The notes below the pieces were generated by a model. That model made no database searches, was not told where the DNA came from, and saw only the letters and a list, made by a program, of their open reading frames with translations. A stretch of 64,000 nt of DNA from Psychromonas sp. psych-6C06 (lineage in GTDB: Bacteria; Pseudomonadota; Gammaproteobacteria; Enterobacterales; Psychromonadaceae), in contig NZ_PIZM01000004.1 in assembly GCF_002835465.1 (NCBI RefSeq), forward strand, positions 104,998 through 168,997, read 5' to 3'. Positions 1-9,935 of the stretch are shown in pieces (position 1 is the first letter of the stretch; every line of letters starts with the position of its first letter). Position numbers and translations under genes: made by a program.

Positions 1-503
1 TCTAAATTTTTAACCAGATCATGATGACAGGTAATTAAATGCACATCAGCTTTTAATTTAATACCTGAAAGACCAAGGGGATTGTTGATTCCGCTTTGTG
101 AGTCGATTGCATATTGTTGCGGAATCACATGTAATAAGCGTTGATCATCTCGTAACTTTATTGAGCGAGCATTATGTATGACGCTTTCAATATCAAAGGC
201 TTTGACTTCATGATCATCAATAGCCCAAGTACCTGACTCATTTAACGATTCAATATGTGCCCCTGAAATTGAAAGGCTAACTGATGATACTTGGCAATCA
301 GCCATCTCTTCAGCACTTTTAAGCGCTTTTTTAATCGCATAAACCACAGAGTCTAAATCGGTGACAGCTCCTTTATCAACACCCTTTGAATAAGCTTCAC
401 CAATACCAACAATGTTAATTTGTTCATTTTCTAAGAGCTCACCAATTAAAACGACAATTTTATGGCTACCAATATCTAAACCAACCGTGTAATCATGTTC
501 CAT
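1..503 (-). CDS. ftsA: Cell division protein FtsA (partial, N-terminal part)
   Basis: FtsA is the actin-like membrane tether and regulator of FtsZ at the division septum. Translating the minus strand from the ATG at 503 gives a protein beginning MEHDYTVGLDIGSHKIVVLI, the phosphate-1 nucleotide-binding motif of the family. Further on come a family-typical segment with MADCQVSSV and the segment HVIPQQYAID. About 167 codons are visible and the gene leaves the window at position 1, so the C-terminal domain and membrane helix are not seen. An in-frame TAG lies two codons before the ATG, which fixes the start. It follows ftsQ by 20 bp, the standard dcw order. Confidence 0.95.
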   Translation of the reverse strand, partial: MEHDYTVGLDIGSHKIVVLIGELLENEQINIVGIGEAYSKGVDKGAVTDLDSVVYAIKKALKSAEEMADCQVSSVSLSISGAHIESLNESGTWAIDDHEVKAFDIESVIHNARSIKLRDDQRLLHVIPQQYAIDSQSGINNPLGLSGIKLKADVHLITCHHDLVKNL

Positions 504-523
504 ACTCTAGTTATACCTTAACA

Positions 524-1270
524 TCATTTAATTAACTCACTCTCGCCCTTCCAACCGATCGCAAAGCCAGTATCATAGCGCAAATCGATATAGTCGATCT
601 TATTTACATCGTATTTTTTACCAATTAACGGATAAACCGTTAAAAAGGTCTGTATTCTATCCAGTTTCTGCTCTTTTCCTAAGCGCAGTAGCATGCCATT
701 TTTCAAGGTTAAGGATGTAGACTGCCTTGTATCGCTACTTAATGACGCAATCTCAAAATCATTTACTTTTAACAATTGATGTAATTTCATATAAGTGGTT
801 AACACATCATTTGCTTGTTCATCGTTACCGTGCAACGAAACATAGTCTTGCTTAGCTGTCACAGGGTCAGCCTGTACAATTTCTCCAAAACGATTTAACA
901 ATGCTCTGTCGTTCCAAACTGCAACAATCGATTGCTCAACAATGTGCACTTTTAACGTATCGGGCCAGCGCTTACGAATTGAAACAGAATAAACCCAGGG
1001 CATATCCTCAAGTTCTTTTTGTATCTGCGCGATTTCAACAGTAAAAAAATTGAGCCTATCTTCCTGATTAATCAAGACATCACGCACATTATTAAAAGTA
1101 ATGTGGGTGTTATCTCCTGTTAAGATTAATGCACTTAATGGCACTGATTTTTCATCTGTAAGCCAATTTTTTAAATTGAAATAACTTAACTGTAACAGGT
1201 ATAGGAGTGCGATAAAAAAAAGCACACTTATCAATTTAGCAAAATTAACCTGTTTGAGTCTTGTTAGCAT
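524..1270 (-). CDS. ftsQ: Cell division protein FtsQ
   Basis: FtsQ is a single-pass inner-membrane protein that links early and late divisome proteins through the FtsQLB complex. The 248 residues have a short cytoplasmic start, one hydrophobic helix at about residues 11-30, then a POTRA-like region containing the family-type MPWVYSVSIRKRWPDTL followed by the FtsQ beta domain. Length is close to the E. coli protein (276). It lies between ddlB (9 bp gap) and ftsA, exactly as in other gammaproteobacterial dcw clusters. The sequence is divergent, as is usual for FtsQ, so the assignment rests on motif plus position. Confidence 0.93.
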   Translation of the reverse strand: MLTRLKQVNFAKLISVLFFIALLYLLQLSYFNLKNWLTDEKSVPLSALILTGDNTHITFNNVRDVLINQEDRLNFFTVEIAQIQKELEDMPWVYSVSIRKRWPDTLKVHIVEQSIVAVWNDRALLNRFGEIVQADPVTAKQDYVSLHGNDEQANDVLTTYMKLHQLLKVNDFEIASLSSDTRQSTSLTLKNGMLLRLGKEQKLDRIQTFLTVYPLIGKKYDVNKIDYIDLRYDTGFAIGWKGESELIK

Positions 1271-1279
1271 AATGCTTAC

Positions 1280-2200
1280 TTATAATGTCTGTTTGAGAAT
1301 TTCTACAACCAATTGCTCAAAACTATAACCCGCCTGTTTCGCAGCCTTCGGGACTAAGCTTGATGTAGTCATCCCGGGCACAGTGTTTACCTCCAGCAGA
1401 TACCACTGTTCATGTTCATCAAGCATAAAGTCAACACGCCCCCATCCACGGCAACCAATAGCGTTAAAGGCTTCAATCGCAAGACGGTTCAACTCAGCTA
1501 ATTTATCATCCTCCAATCCACAGGGGCAAAAATATTGCGTATCTGTAGATTGATATTTAGCTTGATAATCATAGAATTCATTTTTAGTCTGCATGCGAAT
1601 AGCTGGTAACGTCTGACCATTTAGCATTGAAACAGTAAACTCTTTTCCGGTTATCCAAGCTTCAACTAGCACTTTGTCATCATAGGTAAAAGCGTTATTA
1701 AGTGCAGCAATCAATTGTTGTTCATTATTTGCTTTTGCCATACCAATGCTGGAGCCTTCATTAATAGGCTTAACCATCACCGTGCCTGATAAACGAGCCA
1801 GTATAGCGGCACACTGCGATTCATCAAAGCTTTCTTTGACAATTAATTGATAGTCAGCAGTAGGTAACTGCATACTCTGCCAAATCTGCTTGGTCTTTGA
1901 TTTATCCATCGCAATCGCAGAGCTCATCACACCGCAACCAGTAAAAGGAATATCTAATGTTGTTAAAAAACCCTGAATAACACCATCTTCACCACCGCGA
2001 CCATGTAAGGCAATAAAAACACGGTCAAATCCCAGCTTTTTTAACAAACTAATATCGTCTGTTTTTGGGTCGATACCAACGGCATTAATCCCTTGACTGA
2101 TAAGTGCGGTAAGAATGGCATTACCCGATGCTAATGACACGTCACGCTCAGCACTATTTCCACCGAATAAAACGGCAACCTTACCAAAGTCTTGTTGCAT
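1280..2200 (-). CDS. ddlB: D-alanine--D-alanine ligase
   Basis: This ATP-grasp enzyme joins two D-alanines to make the dipeptide used by MurF. The 306 residues match the family length. Visible motifs are the N-terminal VLFGGNSAERDVSLASG, the loop HGRGGEDG, the ATP-grasp segment MVKPINEGSSIGMAK and the C-terminal metal site region LLEVNTVPGMT. The ATG overlaps the murC stop by one base (TAATG), so translational coupling with murC is likely. Its position inside the dcw cluster supports the name ddlB rather than ddlA. Confidence 0.96.
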   Translation of the reverse strand: MQQDFGKVAVLFGGNSAERDVSLASGNAILTALISQGINAVGIDPKTDDISLLKKLGFDRVFIALHGRGGEDGVIQGFLTTLDIPFTGCGVMSSAIAMDKSKTKQIWQSMQLPTADYQLIVKESFDESQCAAILARLSGTVMVKPINEGSSIGMAKANNEQQLIAALNNAFTYDDKVLVEAWITGKEFTVSMLNGQTLPAIRMQTKNEFYDYQAKYQSTDTQYFCPCGLEDDKLAELNRLAIEAFNAIGCRGWGRVDFMLDEHEQWYLLEVNTVPGMTTSSLVPKAAKQAGYSFEQLVVEILKQTL

Positions 2201-3660
2201 TATTTTTCGCCTGCCTGTGTCATTTTTGTAATATCTAATTTTAAATCAGCTAATGTTTTTACAACTGCGCCAATATTTCCAGCGCCTTGCGTTAATACAA
2301 TGTCTCCTTCGCCGATCACCTGCGCTAAGATTCCTGGTAAAAGGTCAGCGGAGGCAACAAAAATAGGTTCTTTTCCACTATGTTGTCGAATAGTGCGACA
2401 TAATGATCGACTATCAGCGCCGGCAATAGGCGTTTCTCCTGCGGCATAAACATCAAGTAAGAGCAATTGATCAACTTGCCCTAATACATGTGCAAAGTCT
2501 TCGTAAAGATCACGTGTTCGGGTGTAACGGTGTGGCTGATAAGCCATTACTAAACGTTTTTCAGGCCAACCAGCCCTAACCGCATTAATAGTCGCTTGTA
2601 CCTCTGTTGGATGATGGCCATAATCGTCTACAAGCATCGCCTTACCATTACCTGTTTCAAACTCTCCATATTGTTCAAAGCGACGGCCAATACCTTCAAA
2701 TTCGGAAAAAGCTTGCACAATCACATCGTCTTCAATCTCATCCTCCATAGCCACAGCAATGGCTGCGGCTGCATTTAGTGCATTATGCTTTCCAGGTAAA
2801 TTAAGTTGAATATTCAAATCATCTTTATTGGCACGATGTACAGTAAAAGCACACCGGTTCATTGACTGATTAAAATTAGAGATACGCACATCAGCTTGCT
2901 CATGAAAACCATAAGTTACACATTGACGAGCAAATTTAGGAATTAACTCCTCGACGACAGTATCATCTAAACAAACAACAGCAGTTCCATAGAAAGGTAA
3001 ATTCTGGATGAATTTTACAAAGGTTTCCTTCAAAACTTCAAAGTCACCTTGATAGGTATCCATATGATCAGCTTCAATATTTGTGACCACAGAAACCATG
3101 GGTTGTAGATGCAGGAAAGATGCATCACTTTCATCAGCCTCTGCAATTAAGTATCGACTTTGGCCTAGCTTTGCATTGGTACCAGCACTATTCAACAATC
3201 CTCCAATGACAAAAGTCGGGTCTAGCTCAGCTTGTGCATAAATACTAGCAATTAAACTTGTTGTGGTGGTTTTACCATGCGTACCAGCAACAGCAACACC
3301 ATGACGATAGCGCATTAGTTCAGCTAACATTTCCGCACGACGAACAACGGGAATACGTGCTTGTTGTGCGGCAAGTAGTTCAGGGTTTTCAGGGTTAATG
3401 GCAGTTGAAACAACAACAACAGATGCACCATAAATATTTTCTTGTTGATGGCCGATAAAAATATCTGCACCAATTGAACGTAATCGATCCACAACAGGGT
3501 TCACTGCAATATCAGAGCCCGTGATTTTGTAACCTTCATAAGCAAGCACTTCGGCAATGCCTCCCATGCCAGCACCGCCAATACCTACGAAGTGGATCTG
3601 TTTTACACGACGCATTTCTGGAATCATGGTGCGAATCTGTGCGAGTTCAATTTTTGTCAT
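2200..3660 (-). CDS. murC: UDP-N-acetylmuramate--L-alanine ligase MurC
   Basis: MurC adds L-alanine to UDP-MurNAc, the first amino acid of the stem peptide, in the cytoplasm. The 486 residues show the Rossmann start [17 protein letters not shown] at residues 23-39, the Mur ligase P-loop GTHGKTTTT at about 126-134, and [10 protein letters not shown] in the C-terminal half, all characteristic of MurC. Length agrees with E. coli (491). It is separated from the upstream murG by about 160 bp, the only sizeable gap in this cluster, and overlaps the downstream ddlB by one base. Confidence 0.97.
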   Translation of the reverse strand: MTKIELAQIRTMIPEMRRVKQIHFVGIGGAGMGGIAEVLAYEGYKITGSDIAVNPVVDRLRSIGADIFIGHQQENIYGASVVVVSTAINPENPELLAAQQARIPVVRRAEMLAELMRYRHGVAVAGTHGKTTTTSLIASIYAQAELDPTFVIGGLLNSAGTNAKLGQSRYLIAEADESDASFLHLQPMVSVVTNIEADHMDTYQGDFEVLKETFVKFIQNLPFYGTAVVCLDDTVVEELIPKFARQCVTYGFHEQADVRISNFNQSMNRCAFTVHRANKDDLNIQLNLPGKHNALNAAAAIAVAMEDEIEDDVIVQAFSEFEGIGRRFEQYGEFETGNGKAMLVDDYGHHPTEVQATINAVRAGWPEKRLVMAYQPHRYTRTRDLYEDFAHVLGQVDQLLLLDVYAAGETPIAGADSRSLCRTIRQHSGKEPIFVASADLLPGILAQVIGEGDIVLTQGAGNIGAVVKTLADLKLDITKMTQAGEK

Positions 3661-3740
3661 ATTTTGCTATCACTTGTTATTAAAATTAGTATTAATTCAC
3701 CGACAAAAATAAAGGGTTAATCGGCTTAGTTTAAAAACCT

Positions 3741-3768
3741 GCAATGTTAGAATATCGATATTCATTGC
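3741..3768. repeat. Palindromic hairpin in the murG-murC gap
   Basis: The perfect palindrome AATATCGATATT (3751-3762) is flanked by GCAATG (3741-3746) and CATTGC (3763-3768), with a 4-base bulge TTAG on one side. It lies in the 161-bp gap 3661-3821, which otherwise shows no coding potential. No T-tract follows, so it is not a typical intrinsic terminator. An RNA-processing stem or protein site is possible; function is unknown. Confidence 0.45.
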
Positions 3769-3821
3769 ATACGCATTCATTTTTATCTACTTCCTAAGAA
3801 GCATAATCCCTATCTTTTATC

Positions 3822-4892
3822 TTATTGTACCGTCTGTAAACAGATCGCTGCGACACGTTCCGTTGCATCTAAAATTGCTGCTTTTTTGCTCTGCTGTGAC
3901 ATCTTAACGAGCAGTAGCCTATTTTGGCTGAATGACTGTAAATAATCACTTAATATTTTACTATTTAACTGACTCTGTGGGATTAACACAGCCCCTTCTC
4001 GATCAACTAAATCTTGTGCATTTCTAGTTTGATGATCATCAACTGCATGCGGTAAGGGGATAAAAATAGCCGGCAATCCAACTACTGCGACCTCAGAAAC
4101 AGTTAATGCTCCTGCGCGACAGATAACAATATCAGCCCATGCATAACTGGCATCCATATCAGTGATAAACTCTTGCACATTTGCTTTTATCCCTTTGCTC
4201 TCATAATGAGACAGCACCGCTTGCTCGTTGCCACGTCCAGTTTGATGAATAATGTCTAAAGCATCTTTCGGTAGGTTTTGCACAACCTCTGGTAATAATT
4301 CATTTAGCACTTTAGCGCCTAAACTTCCTCCTACGATTAATACTCGCAGTGGCTCATGCAGTTCAGATATTATTTTTGCAGGAAGCGCTAAAACACTGTC
4401 ACGGACAGGATTACCGACTAGCAATGCTTTTTTTGTCTTAAAAGCTCCAGCAAACCCCATTAATATTTGTTTGGAAAATAGCGCTAAAATACGATTGGTT
4501 AATCCAGCTGCTGCGTTTTGTTCATGCACGAGTACAGGAATTCCTAACGTCCATGCGGCTATTCCACCGGGCCCACTGGCAAATCCCCCCATTCCTAATA
4601 CTAAGTCTACATTACGTTTTTTTAACACGCGCCGAGCTTGCATTATCGATTTAATGATTCGTATGGGCGCCATTAATAAACGTTTTAAGCCATTACCTCG
4701 CACCCCTGCGATATCAATAAAGTCGATATCGTAGCCATGCTCTGGCACTAACTGTGCTTCCATACGATCTGCTGTACCTAACCAACTTACCTGCCACCCA
4801 CGCTTTTTTAAATTATCAGCAACAGCAAGCCCGGGAAAAACATGACCTCCAGTTCCACCCGCCATGACTAATAATGTTTTATTCATCGCCAT
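3822..4892 (-). CDS. murG: Lipid II synthase MurG (GlcNAc transferase)
   Basis: MurG transfers GlcNAc from UDP-GlcNAc to lipid I on the inner face of the cytoplasmic membrane, giving lipid II. The N-terminal glycine-rich loop [18 protein letters not shown], the segment [15 protein letters not shown] and the donor-site segment [12 protein letters not shown] are all present. About 356 residues matches E. coli (355). Three closely spaced ATGs are possible (4895, 4892, 4886). I take 4892 because GAGAAG lies 7 bases before it. The start overlaps the end of ftsW. Confidence 0.96.
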   Translation of the reverse strand: MAMNKTLLVMAGGTGGHVFPGLAVADNLKKRGWQVSWLGTADRMEAQLVPEHGYDIDFIDIAGVRGNGLKRLLMAPIRIIKSIMQARRVLKKRNVDLVLGMGGFASGPGGIAAWTLGIPVLVHEQNAAAGLTNRILALFSKQILMGFAGAFKTKKALLVGNPVRDSVLALPAKIISELHEPLRVLIVGGSLGAKVLNELLPEVVQNLPKDALDIIHQTGRGNEQAVLSHYESKGIKANVQEFITDMDASYAWADIVICRAGALTVSEVAVVGLPAIFIPLPHAVDDHQTRNAQDLVDREGAVLIPQSQLNSKILSDYLQSFSQNRLLLVKMSQQSKKAAILDATERVAAICLQTVQ

Positions 4893-6090
4893 CATTTAAC
4901 TTCTCAATTTTTTTCTTTTTCTTCGTAGATTTTTTTAATCGAATTGGAGACGCGGCAATACGAGTTTCAAAATCGATACGTAGTAACAATGCTACGGCAA
5001 TAGCAATAGATATAAGACTTGAGCCACCATAACTGACCAATGGAAGAGTTAGACCTTTTGTTGGTGCAATGCCCGATGCGGCGCCGACATTAACCGCTGT
5101 TTGGAAGAAAAACCAAATTGCAATACCAATTGCAACATAACCTGAAAACAATAATGGCGTCTTTAACGCTAATGCTTTTTTACCTATTGAAAAGGCCCGA
5201 TAGACAAGCATAAATTCCAGTATAATCACTAAACTTACCCCGATAAACCCAAGCTCCTCGGCAAGAATAGCCATAATAAAGTCAGTATGCGCTTCCGGTA
5301 AATACTCTAATTTTTGCACCGAGTTGCCTAACCCTTGGCCTAGCCAACCACCCCGGCCAAAAGCCATTAAGGATTGGGTCAACTGGTAACTTCTGCCAAA
5401 GGGATCTGCCCATGGGTCTAAAAATCCAACTACACGTGCCATTCGATAAGGAGACATGACAACTAAAGCAACGATCACCGCAAGCAGAGAAACAATAATG
5501 GCGATAAAGTTGACCAATTTAGCGTCTGCGATAAACAACATGCCCATCATGACGACAACAATTACTACAGTTGAACCTAAATCTGGTTGCAGTAATAATA
5601 AGAATGAAAATAACGACAAAATGATAAGCGGTTTAATGAAACCTTTTATCGTATCCACCACTTCCTCTTGACGACGAACTAAATAACTCGCCAAAAAAAG
5701 CACGATTGCTAATTTTGCAAATTCAGAAGGTTGTATATTAACCGGGCCTAAACGTAACCAACGCATAGAGCCATTGACCTCAGTACCAATCACTAAAACA
5801 GCTAATAAAGCCATTAATGAGAGAATCAATATCAGCATTTGCCGCTTATACCAAAATGAAAAAGGCACGTTTACAATGCACGCCATTAAAACCAAACAGA
5901 TGCCAACATACAAAACTTGTCGTTTTAAAAAACGAAAAGGATCATCAGATAGAGCAATGCCCTCTGGGATAGAGGCTGAAGCGACAATAACCATACCCAC
6001 ACACATCAATACCAATACAATCACCAATAAAGGTTTATCGTAAGGTGCATTAACATCGTCAAAGGTGAAGAGAGAGCGCAGCCAAGTCAT
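4879..6090 (-). CDS. ftsW: Septal peptidoglycan polymerase FtsW
   Basis: FtsW is the SEDS-family glycosyltransferase that polymerises lipid II at the septum together with FtsI (PBP3). The 403-residue protein is strongly hydrophobic with about ten membrane segments. It has SEDS motifs such as [16 protein letters not shown], a long loop containing [18 protein letters not shown], and [14 protein letters not shown] near the C-terminus. A lysine-rich cytoplasmic tail ends the protein. The ATG overlaps the murD stop by one base, and the gene lies between murD and murG as in E. coli. Confidence 0.95.
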   Translation of the reverse strand: MTWLRSLFTFDDVNAPYDKPLLVIVLVLMCVGMVIVASASIPEGIALSDDPFRFLKRQVLYVGICLVLMACIVNVPFSFWYKRQMLILILSLMALLAVLVIGTEVNGSMRWLRLGPVNIQPSEFAKLAIVLFLASYLVRRQEEVVDTIKGFIKPLIILSLFSFLLLLQPDLGSTVVIVVVMMGMLFIADAKLVNFIAIIVSLLAVIVALVVMSPYRMARVVGFLDPWADPFGRSYQLTQSLMAFGRGGWLGQGLGNSVQKLEYLPEAHTDFIMAILAEELGFIGVSLVIILEFMLVYRAFSIGKKALALKTPLLFSGYVAIGIAIWFFFQTAVNVGAASGIAPTKGLTLPLVSYGGSSLISIAIAVALLLRIDFETRIAASPIRLKKSTKKKKKIEKLNDGDE

Positions 6091-7421
6091 TATTTATCAC
6101 TCAGTGCTAAGACAAGCTTTTTAAAGTGATCACCTCGAGCCATAAAATTAGGGTACATATCAAGGCTTGCACAAGCAGGGCTTAATATCACTAAGTCCCC
6201 TTTTTTCGCCTCTTGACTAAGTAGATTGACAGCAACGACTAGATCCTCAACCATTTGTGCTTGCGGAACTACTTTATTAATTTTAATAGCATCAGCACCA
6301 AAACAATAAGTTTTGCCTTTAACATCACTTAAAAAGGGCGTTAATTCATTAAAGTCTGCCCCTTTTCCTTCACCACCTAAGATCAGATGCACATCACCAA
6401 TAATGGTTTGTGATAAACCATGCAGTGCGGCTTGTGTAGCACCAATATTGGTGGCTTTAGAATCGTTTATCCAACGCACACCTCGCCAGTCGGCGACAAA
6501 TTCACAACGATGCTCGAGCCCCACATAGGTTTTTAATGTTGCAAGCATAGGTTTTATGTTCAGACCAACGGCTTCCCCTAATGCAAGACAAGCGAGTGCA
6601 TTTAACCAGTTATGCTTTCCACTTATTTTTAACTCATCAACAGAAAGTAGTAAGCACTCACCTTTAGCAAGCCAACTGCAATTCTGAGCATCAACATTGA
6701 TATGATAAGTGGCATCTGAAAAACCAAAACTAACACTTTGTTTATCTTTATCACGTACAAAAGTAAGCGCATCTTCACTATTAAACAGAGTACTTTTGGC
6801 TTGTTGATAAATATTGTGTTTAGTATCTATATAATGCTGGTAGGAATCATAGCGATCTAAGTGATCTTCACTCAGGTTTAAAATGGTTGCGATATTTGCA
6901 TCTAAAGAGTGTGTTGTCTCTAATTGAAAACTAGATAATTCTAAGATATATAAATCAACATCTGGCGAAAGAAGCTCCAACGCTGGAATACCAATATTCC
7001 CCCCTACAGCAACTTTAACGCCCGCTTGTTTAGCCATTTCACCTAATAAGCTTGTTACTGTACTTTTACCGTTCGAACCTGTGATGGTAACGCACTTAGC
7101 ATGTTGATACGGGGCTTTTTTTAGGGCTCGAGCAAAGAGTTCAATATCGCCGATTATTTCACTACCAGCTTGAATTGCACTTTGTAAAGCAGGTGTTGAC
7201 AGTGCAATGCCAGGGCTAGAAATAATTAATGGGAAAGAGGCCAGCGTGTTTCCACAAAGTTCACCTTTAATGAGGCTTACCTGCGCGGGTAATTTATCTT
7301 CTCCAGGGGGAGTTTGTCTCGTATCAAAGACGGTGATCTGGTAGCCGAACTTGAGTAGATAATTAACCGAGGCTAAGCCAGTAATTCCCAGCCCTAAAAC
7401 GGCAACACGTTGCTTAACCAT
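6090..7421 (-). CDS. murD: UDP-N-acetylmuramoylalanine--D-glutamate ligase MurD
   Basis: MurD adds D-glutamate to UDP-MurNAc-L-Ala. From the ATG at 7421 the protein is 443 residues, close to E. coli (438). It has the N-terminal Rossmann motif VAVLGLGITGLASVNYL, the P-loop TGSNGKST at about residues 114-121, and the C-terminal LSPACASLDMYPNFMARGDHF typical of MurD. The open frame continues 20 codons further upstream into mraY, but that stretch does not resemble MurD. The ATG at 7421 sits two bases after the mraY stop and is preferred. No strong Shine-Dalgarno is visible, so coupling to mraY translation is likely. Confidence 0.95.
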   Translation of the reverse strand: MVKQRVAVLGLGITGLASVNYLLKFGYQITVFDTRQTPPGEDKLPAQVSLIKGELCGNTLASFPLIISSPGIALSTPALQSAIQAGSEIIGDIELFARALKKAPYQHAKCVTITGSNGKSTVTSLLGEMAKQAGVKVAVGGNIGIPALELLSPDVDLYILELSSFQLETTHSLDANIATILNLSEDHLDRYDSYQHYIDTKHNIYQQAKSTLFNSEDALTFVRDKDKQSVSFGFSDATYHINVDAQNCSWLAKGECLLLSVDELKISGKHNWLNALACLALGEAVGLNIKPMLATLKTYVGLEHRCEFVADWRGVRWINDSKATNIGATQAALHGLSQTIIGDVHLILGGEGKGADFNELTPFLSDVKGKTYCFGADAIKINKVVPQAQMVEDLVVAVNLLSQEAKKGDLVILSPACASLDMYPNFMARGDHFKKLVLALSDK

Positions 7422-7423
7422 AA

Positions 7424-8506
7424 TTAACGTACTTTTAAGGTAACAAGACCAATTAACACCATCACAATCGTAATGATCCAAAAACGCACTATCACTCTTG
7501 GCTCAGGCCAGCCTTTCTTTTCATAGTGGTGATGTATAGGTGCCATGCGAAATATACGTTGTTTACGCATTTTGTATGAACCAACTTGTAAAATCACCGA
7601 CAGTGTTTCAATTACGAAAATCCCCCCCATGATGAATAACAGTACCTCTTGGCGCACTAAGATAGCAATAATACCTAGCAAAGCTCCCAATGCAAGCGAG
7701 CCAACATCACCCATAAATACTTGAGCAGGGTAAGTATTAAACCAAAGGAAGCCAAGACCAGCCCCAACAATAGTGCCACATATCACCACTAGTTCACTGG
7801 CATGGGGAATATAAGGTATATATAAATACTGAGCATAATTAATGTTACTCGTTAAGTAAGCAATCAATGCAAATGCAGCAGCTACCATCACCGTTGGCAT
7901 GATAGCGAGCCCATCAAGGCCGTCAGTTAAATTTACCGCATTACTGCTTCCTACGACCGTAAAGTAGACCAAAGGAATGAATAACCAGCCTAAGTAAGGC
8001 ATATACTCTTTAAAGAAAGGAACCACAAAAGTGAGCTCTGCAGGTGAAGAAGCGGTCAACATTAATACAATGGCAAGCGCCAAAGCAGTCACTGATTGCC
8101 AGAAATATTTCCAACGCGCAATTAACCCATCCGGGTGCTTTCGAACAACTTTCAAATAGTCATCCATAAAACCAATAGTACCAAAAGCGACAGTGGTAAA
8201 TAATACAACCCAAACGTAATGATTATCTAGCCTTGCCCACAGTAAGGTCGAAATAGTAATAGCGGCTAGGATCATTAATCCCCCCATTGTGGGTGTCCCC
8301 GCTTTACTAAAATGTGATTCAGGACCATCATCACGCACCACTTGACCAATTTGCATTTTCTGCAAGAACCGAATCAATTTAGGTCCGATCCATAGTGAGA
8401 AAGCAAGTGCAGTTAATACTGCTAGCACCATACGCACTGATAAATATGTTAATACATTAAGAAATGTAAAGTGGCTTGAAAAAAGCTCTGCTAACCAGAC
8501 TATCAT
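7424..8506 (-). CDS. mraY: Phospho-MurNAc-pentapeptide translocase MraY
   Basis: MraY transfers phospho-MurNAc-pentapeptide to undecaprenyl phosphate, making lipid I in the inner membrane. The 360 residues equal the E. coli length and form about ten membrane helices. Hallmarks are the FMDDYLK aspartates, [33 protein letters not shown] and the histidine motif [15 protein letters not shown]. It lies between murF (4 bp gap) and murD (2 bp gap), the normal dcw arrangement. Confidence 0.97.
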   Translation of the reverse strand: MIVWLAELFSSHFTFLNVLTYLSVRMVLAVLTALAFSLWIGPKLIRFLQKMQIGQVVRDDGPESHFSKAGTPTMGGLMILAAITISTLLWARLDNHYVWVVLFTTVAFGTIGFMDDYLKVVRKHPDGLIARWKYFWQSVTALALAIVLMLTASSPAELTFVVPFFKEYMPYLGWLFIPLVYFTVVGSSNAVNLTDGLDGLAIMPTVMVAAAFALIAYLTSNINYAQYLYIPYIPHASELVVICGTIVGAGLGFLWFNTYPAQVFMGDVGSLALGALLGIIAILVRQEVLLFIMGGIFVIETLSVILQVGSYKMRKQRIFRMAPIHHHYEKKGWPEPRVIVRFWIITIVMVLIGLVTLKVR

Positions 8507-8510
8507 GGCG

Positions 8511-9935
8511 TTATCCTATTTTCTGTTGCTTTATATAAGCAACAATTTCTTCCATTTTAGTGCTGCGTGAGCCTTTCACTAAAATAGTTAGTTTTTCATT
8601 GCGTTTGTTTTGTAAATAAGTGTGTAGATGTGCTTTAAGCACCTTTTTATCATCAAAATGCAAGCAGGTATGACTGCTTAATGACTTAAAAGTTTCATGG
8701 GTAAATGCTGTTGACTGACCAACGGTTAACAATACAGTAATTTGCTGCTCAGCAGCATACTGCCCAACAATGCGATGCTCTTGTTCATTATATTGGCCCA
8801 ACTCTCCCATATCAGAAAAGATAAGAACCGTTTCACCACTATTTTGAGCAAGTAAATCAATCGCAGCTTTTAATGATGCCGAATTAGCATTGTAACTGTC
8901 ATCAATAAGCATTAGGTTGTCATTAATTGACAGGCTATTTACGCGTCCAGCAACAAGTTCTAAGGAAGCTAAGCCCTTACTTATAACGTTTAAATCACAG
9001 CCTAAAGCAATTGCCATACTTGCCGCAGCCAGTGCATTACTGACGTTATGTTGCCCTGCAATATTCAAACAGATTGATATCTGTTGTTGTTCATAATTTA
9101 GTGTAAAACGGGCACGACCTAATGGATCAAACTCAAGTTCTGTAGCAAACACAGAGGCACTATTGTCAGTTTGTGAAAAAGTTAATATTGATGTTTGTTG
9201 CTTTTTTAATTGATTAATATAGGTCTGAGAAAATTTTGCATCAAGGTTGACAACACCTGTCGCACTCGCCTCTAAACTTGACCAAATTTCACCCTTTGCC
9301 TGTGCAACCCCTTCAATACTTCCAAAGCCTTCAAGGTGGGCAGGCATAACATTATTTATCAGTGCTACATCAGGCTTAGCAAGTGCAGAGGTGTAAGCGA
9401 TTTCCCCTTGATGATTCGCACCAAGCTCTACCACTGCAAAACGAGTTTGTTCAGTGAGACGAAGCAGTGTCAAAGGTAATCCAATATCGTTATTAAAATT
9501 ACCAGCGGTTGATAGTACAGCTCCGTCCACAGGACAATGAACGCTTAAAATAGCGCTCAACATCTCTTTAGTTGTGGTTTTACCATTACTTCCGGTAATA
9601 GCAGCACACTTTAAGTTTTTAATTTTGGCTTTTACATATGCACCTAATTGGCCTAATGCAGTGCGCGTATTATTGACTACAACATAGGGTAATTCGATAT
9701 TACCTTCTTGCTCGACAATAAATGCAGTCGCTCCTAGCTTTTGTGCTTCAAGCAAAAATTGGTGAGCATCAAAGTTTTCACCTTTTAATGCAATAAATAG
9801 ACAGCCTTCAGCTATATGCCTTGTATCAGTACAAACGGTTGTAATGTGATCTGGAAAATTATTATTGGAAGTATCAACATTGCGTAATTCGCCACCTGTT
9901 GCCAATGCTATCTCTTCTAAGGAGAGGGAAATCAT
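8511..9935 (-). CDS. murF: UDP-MurNAc-tripeptide--D-Ala-D-Ala ligase MurF
   Basis: MurF attaches the D-Ala-D-Ala dipeptide made by Ddl to the UDP-MurNAc-tripeptide, completing the cytoplasmic precursor. The 474 residues (E. coli 452) contain [13 protein letters not shown] at about 114-126, [11 protein letters not shown] and [17 protein letters not shown], all specific for MurF. The start overlaps the murE stop by four bases (ATGA), indicating coupled translation. Confidence 0.96.
   Translation of the reverse strand: MISLSLEEIALATGGELRNVDTSNNNFPDHITTVCTDTRHIAEGCLFIALKGENFDAHQFLLEAQKLGATAFIVEQEGNIELPYVVVNNTRTALGQLGAYVKAKIKNLKCAAITGSNGKTTTKEMLSAILSVHCPVDGAVLSTAGNFNNDIGLPLTLLRLTEQTRFAVVELGANHQGEIAYTSALAKPDVALINNVMPAHLEGFGSIEGVAQAKGEIWSSLEASATGVVNLDAKFSQTYINQLKKQQTSILTFSQTDNSASVFATELEFDPLGRARFTLNYEQQQISICLNIAGQHNVSNALAAASMAIALGCDLNVISKGLASLELVAGRVNSLSINDNLMLIDDSYNANSASLKAAIDLLAQNSGETVLIFSDMGELGQYNEQEHRIVGQYAAEQQITVLLTVGQSTAFTHETFKSLSSHTCLHFDDKKVLKAHLHTYLQNKRNEKLTILVKGSRSTKMEEIVAYIKQQKIG

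Noticed and set aside
7422..7481. 20-codon N-terminal extension of murD
   Set aside because: It overlaps the end of mraY, does not resemble MurD, and the ATG at 7421 matches the family start.
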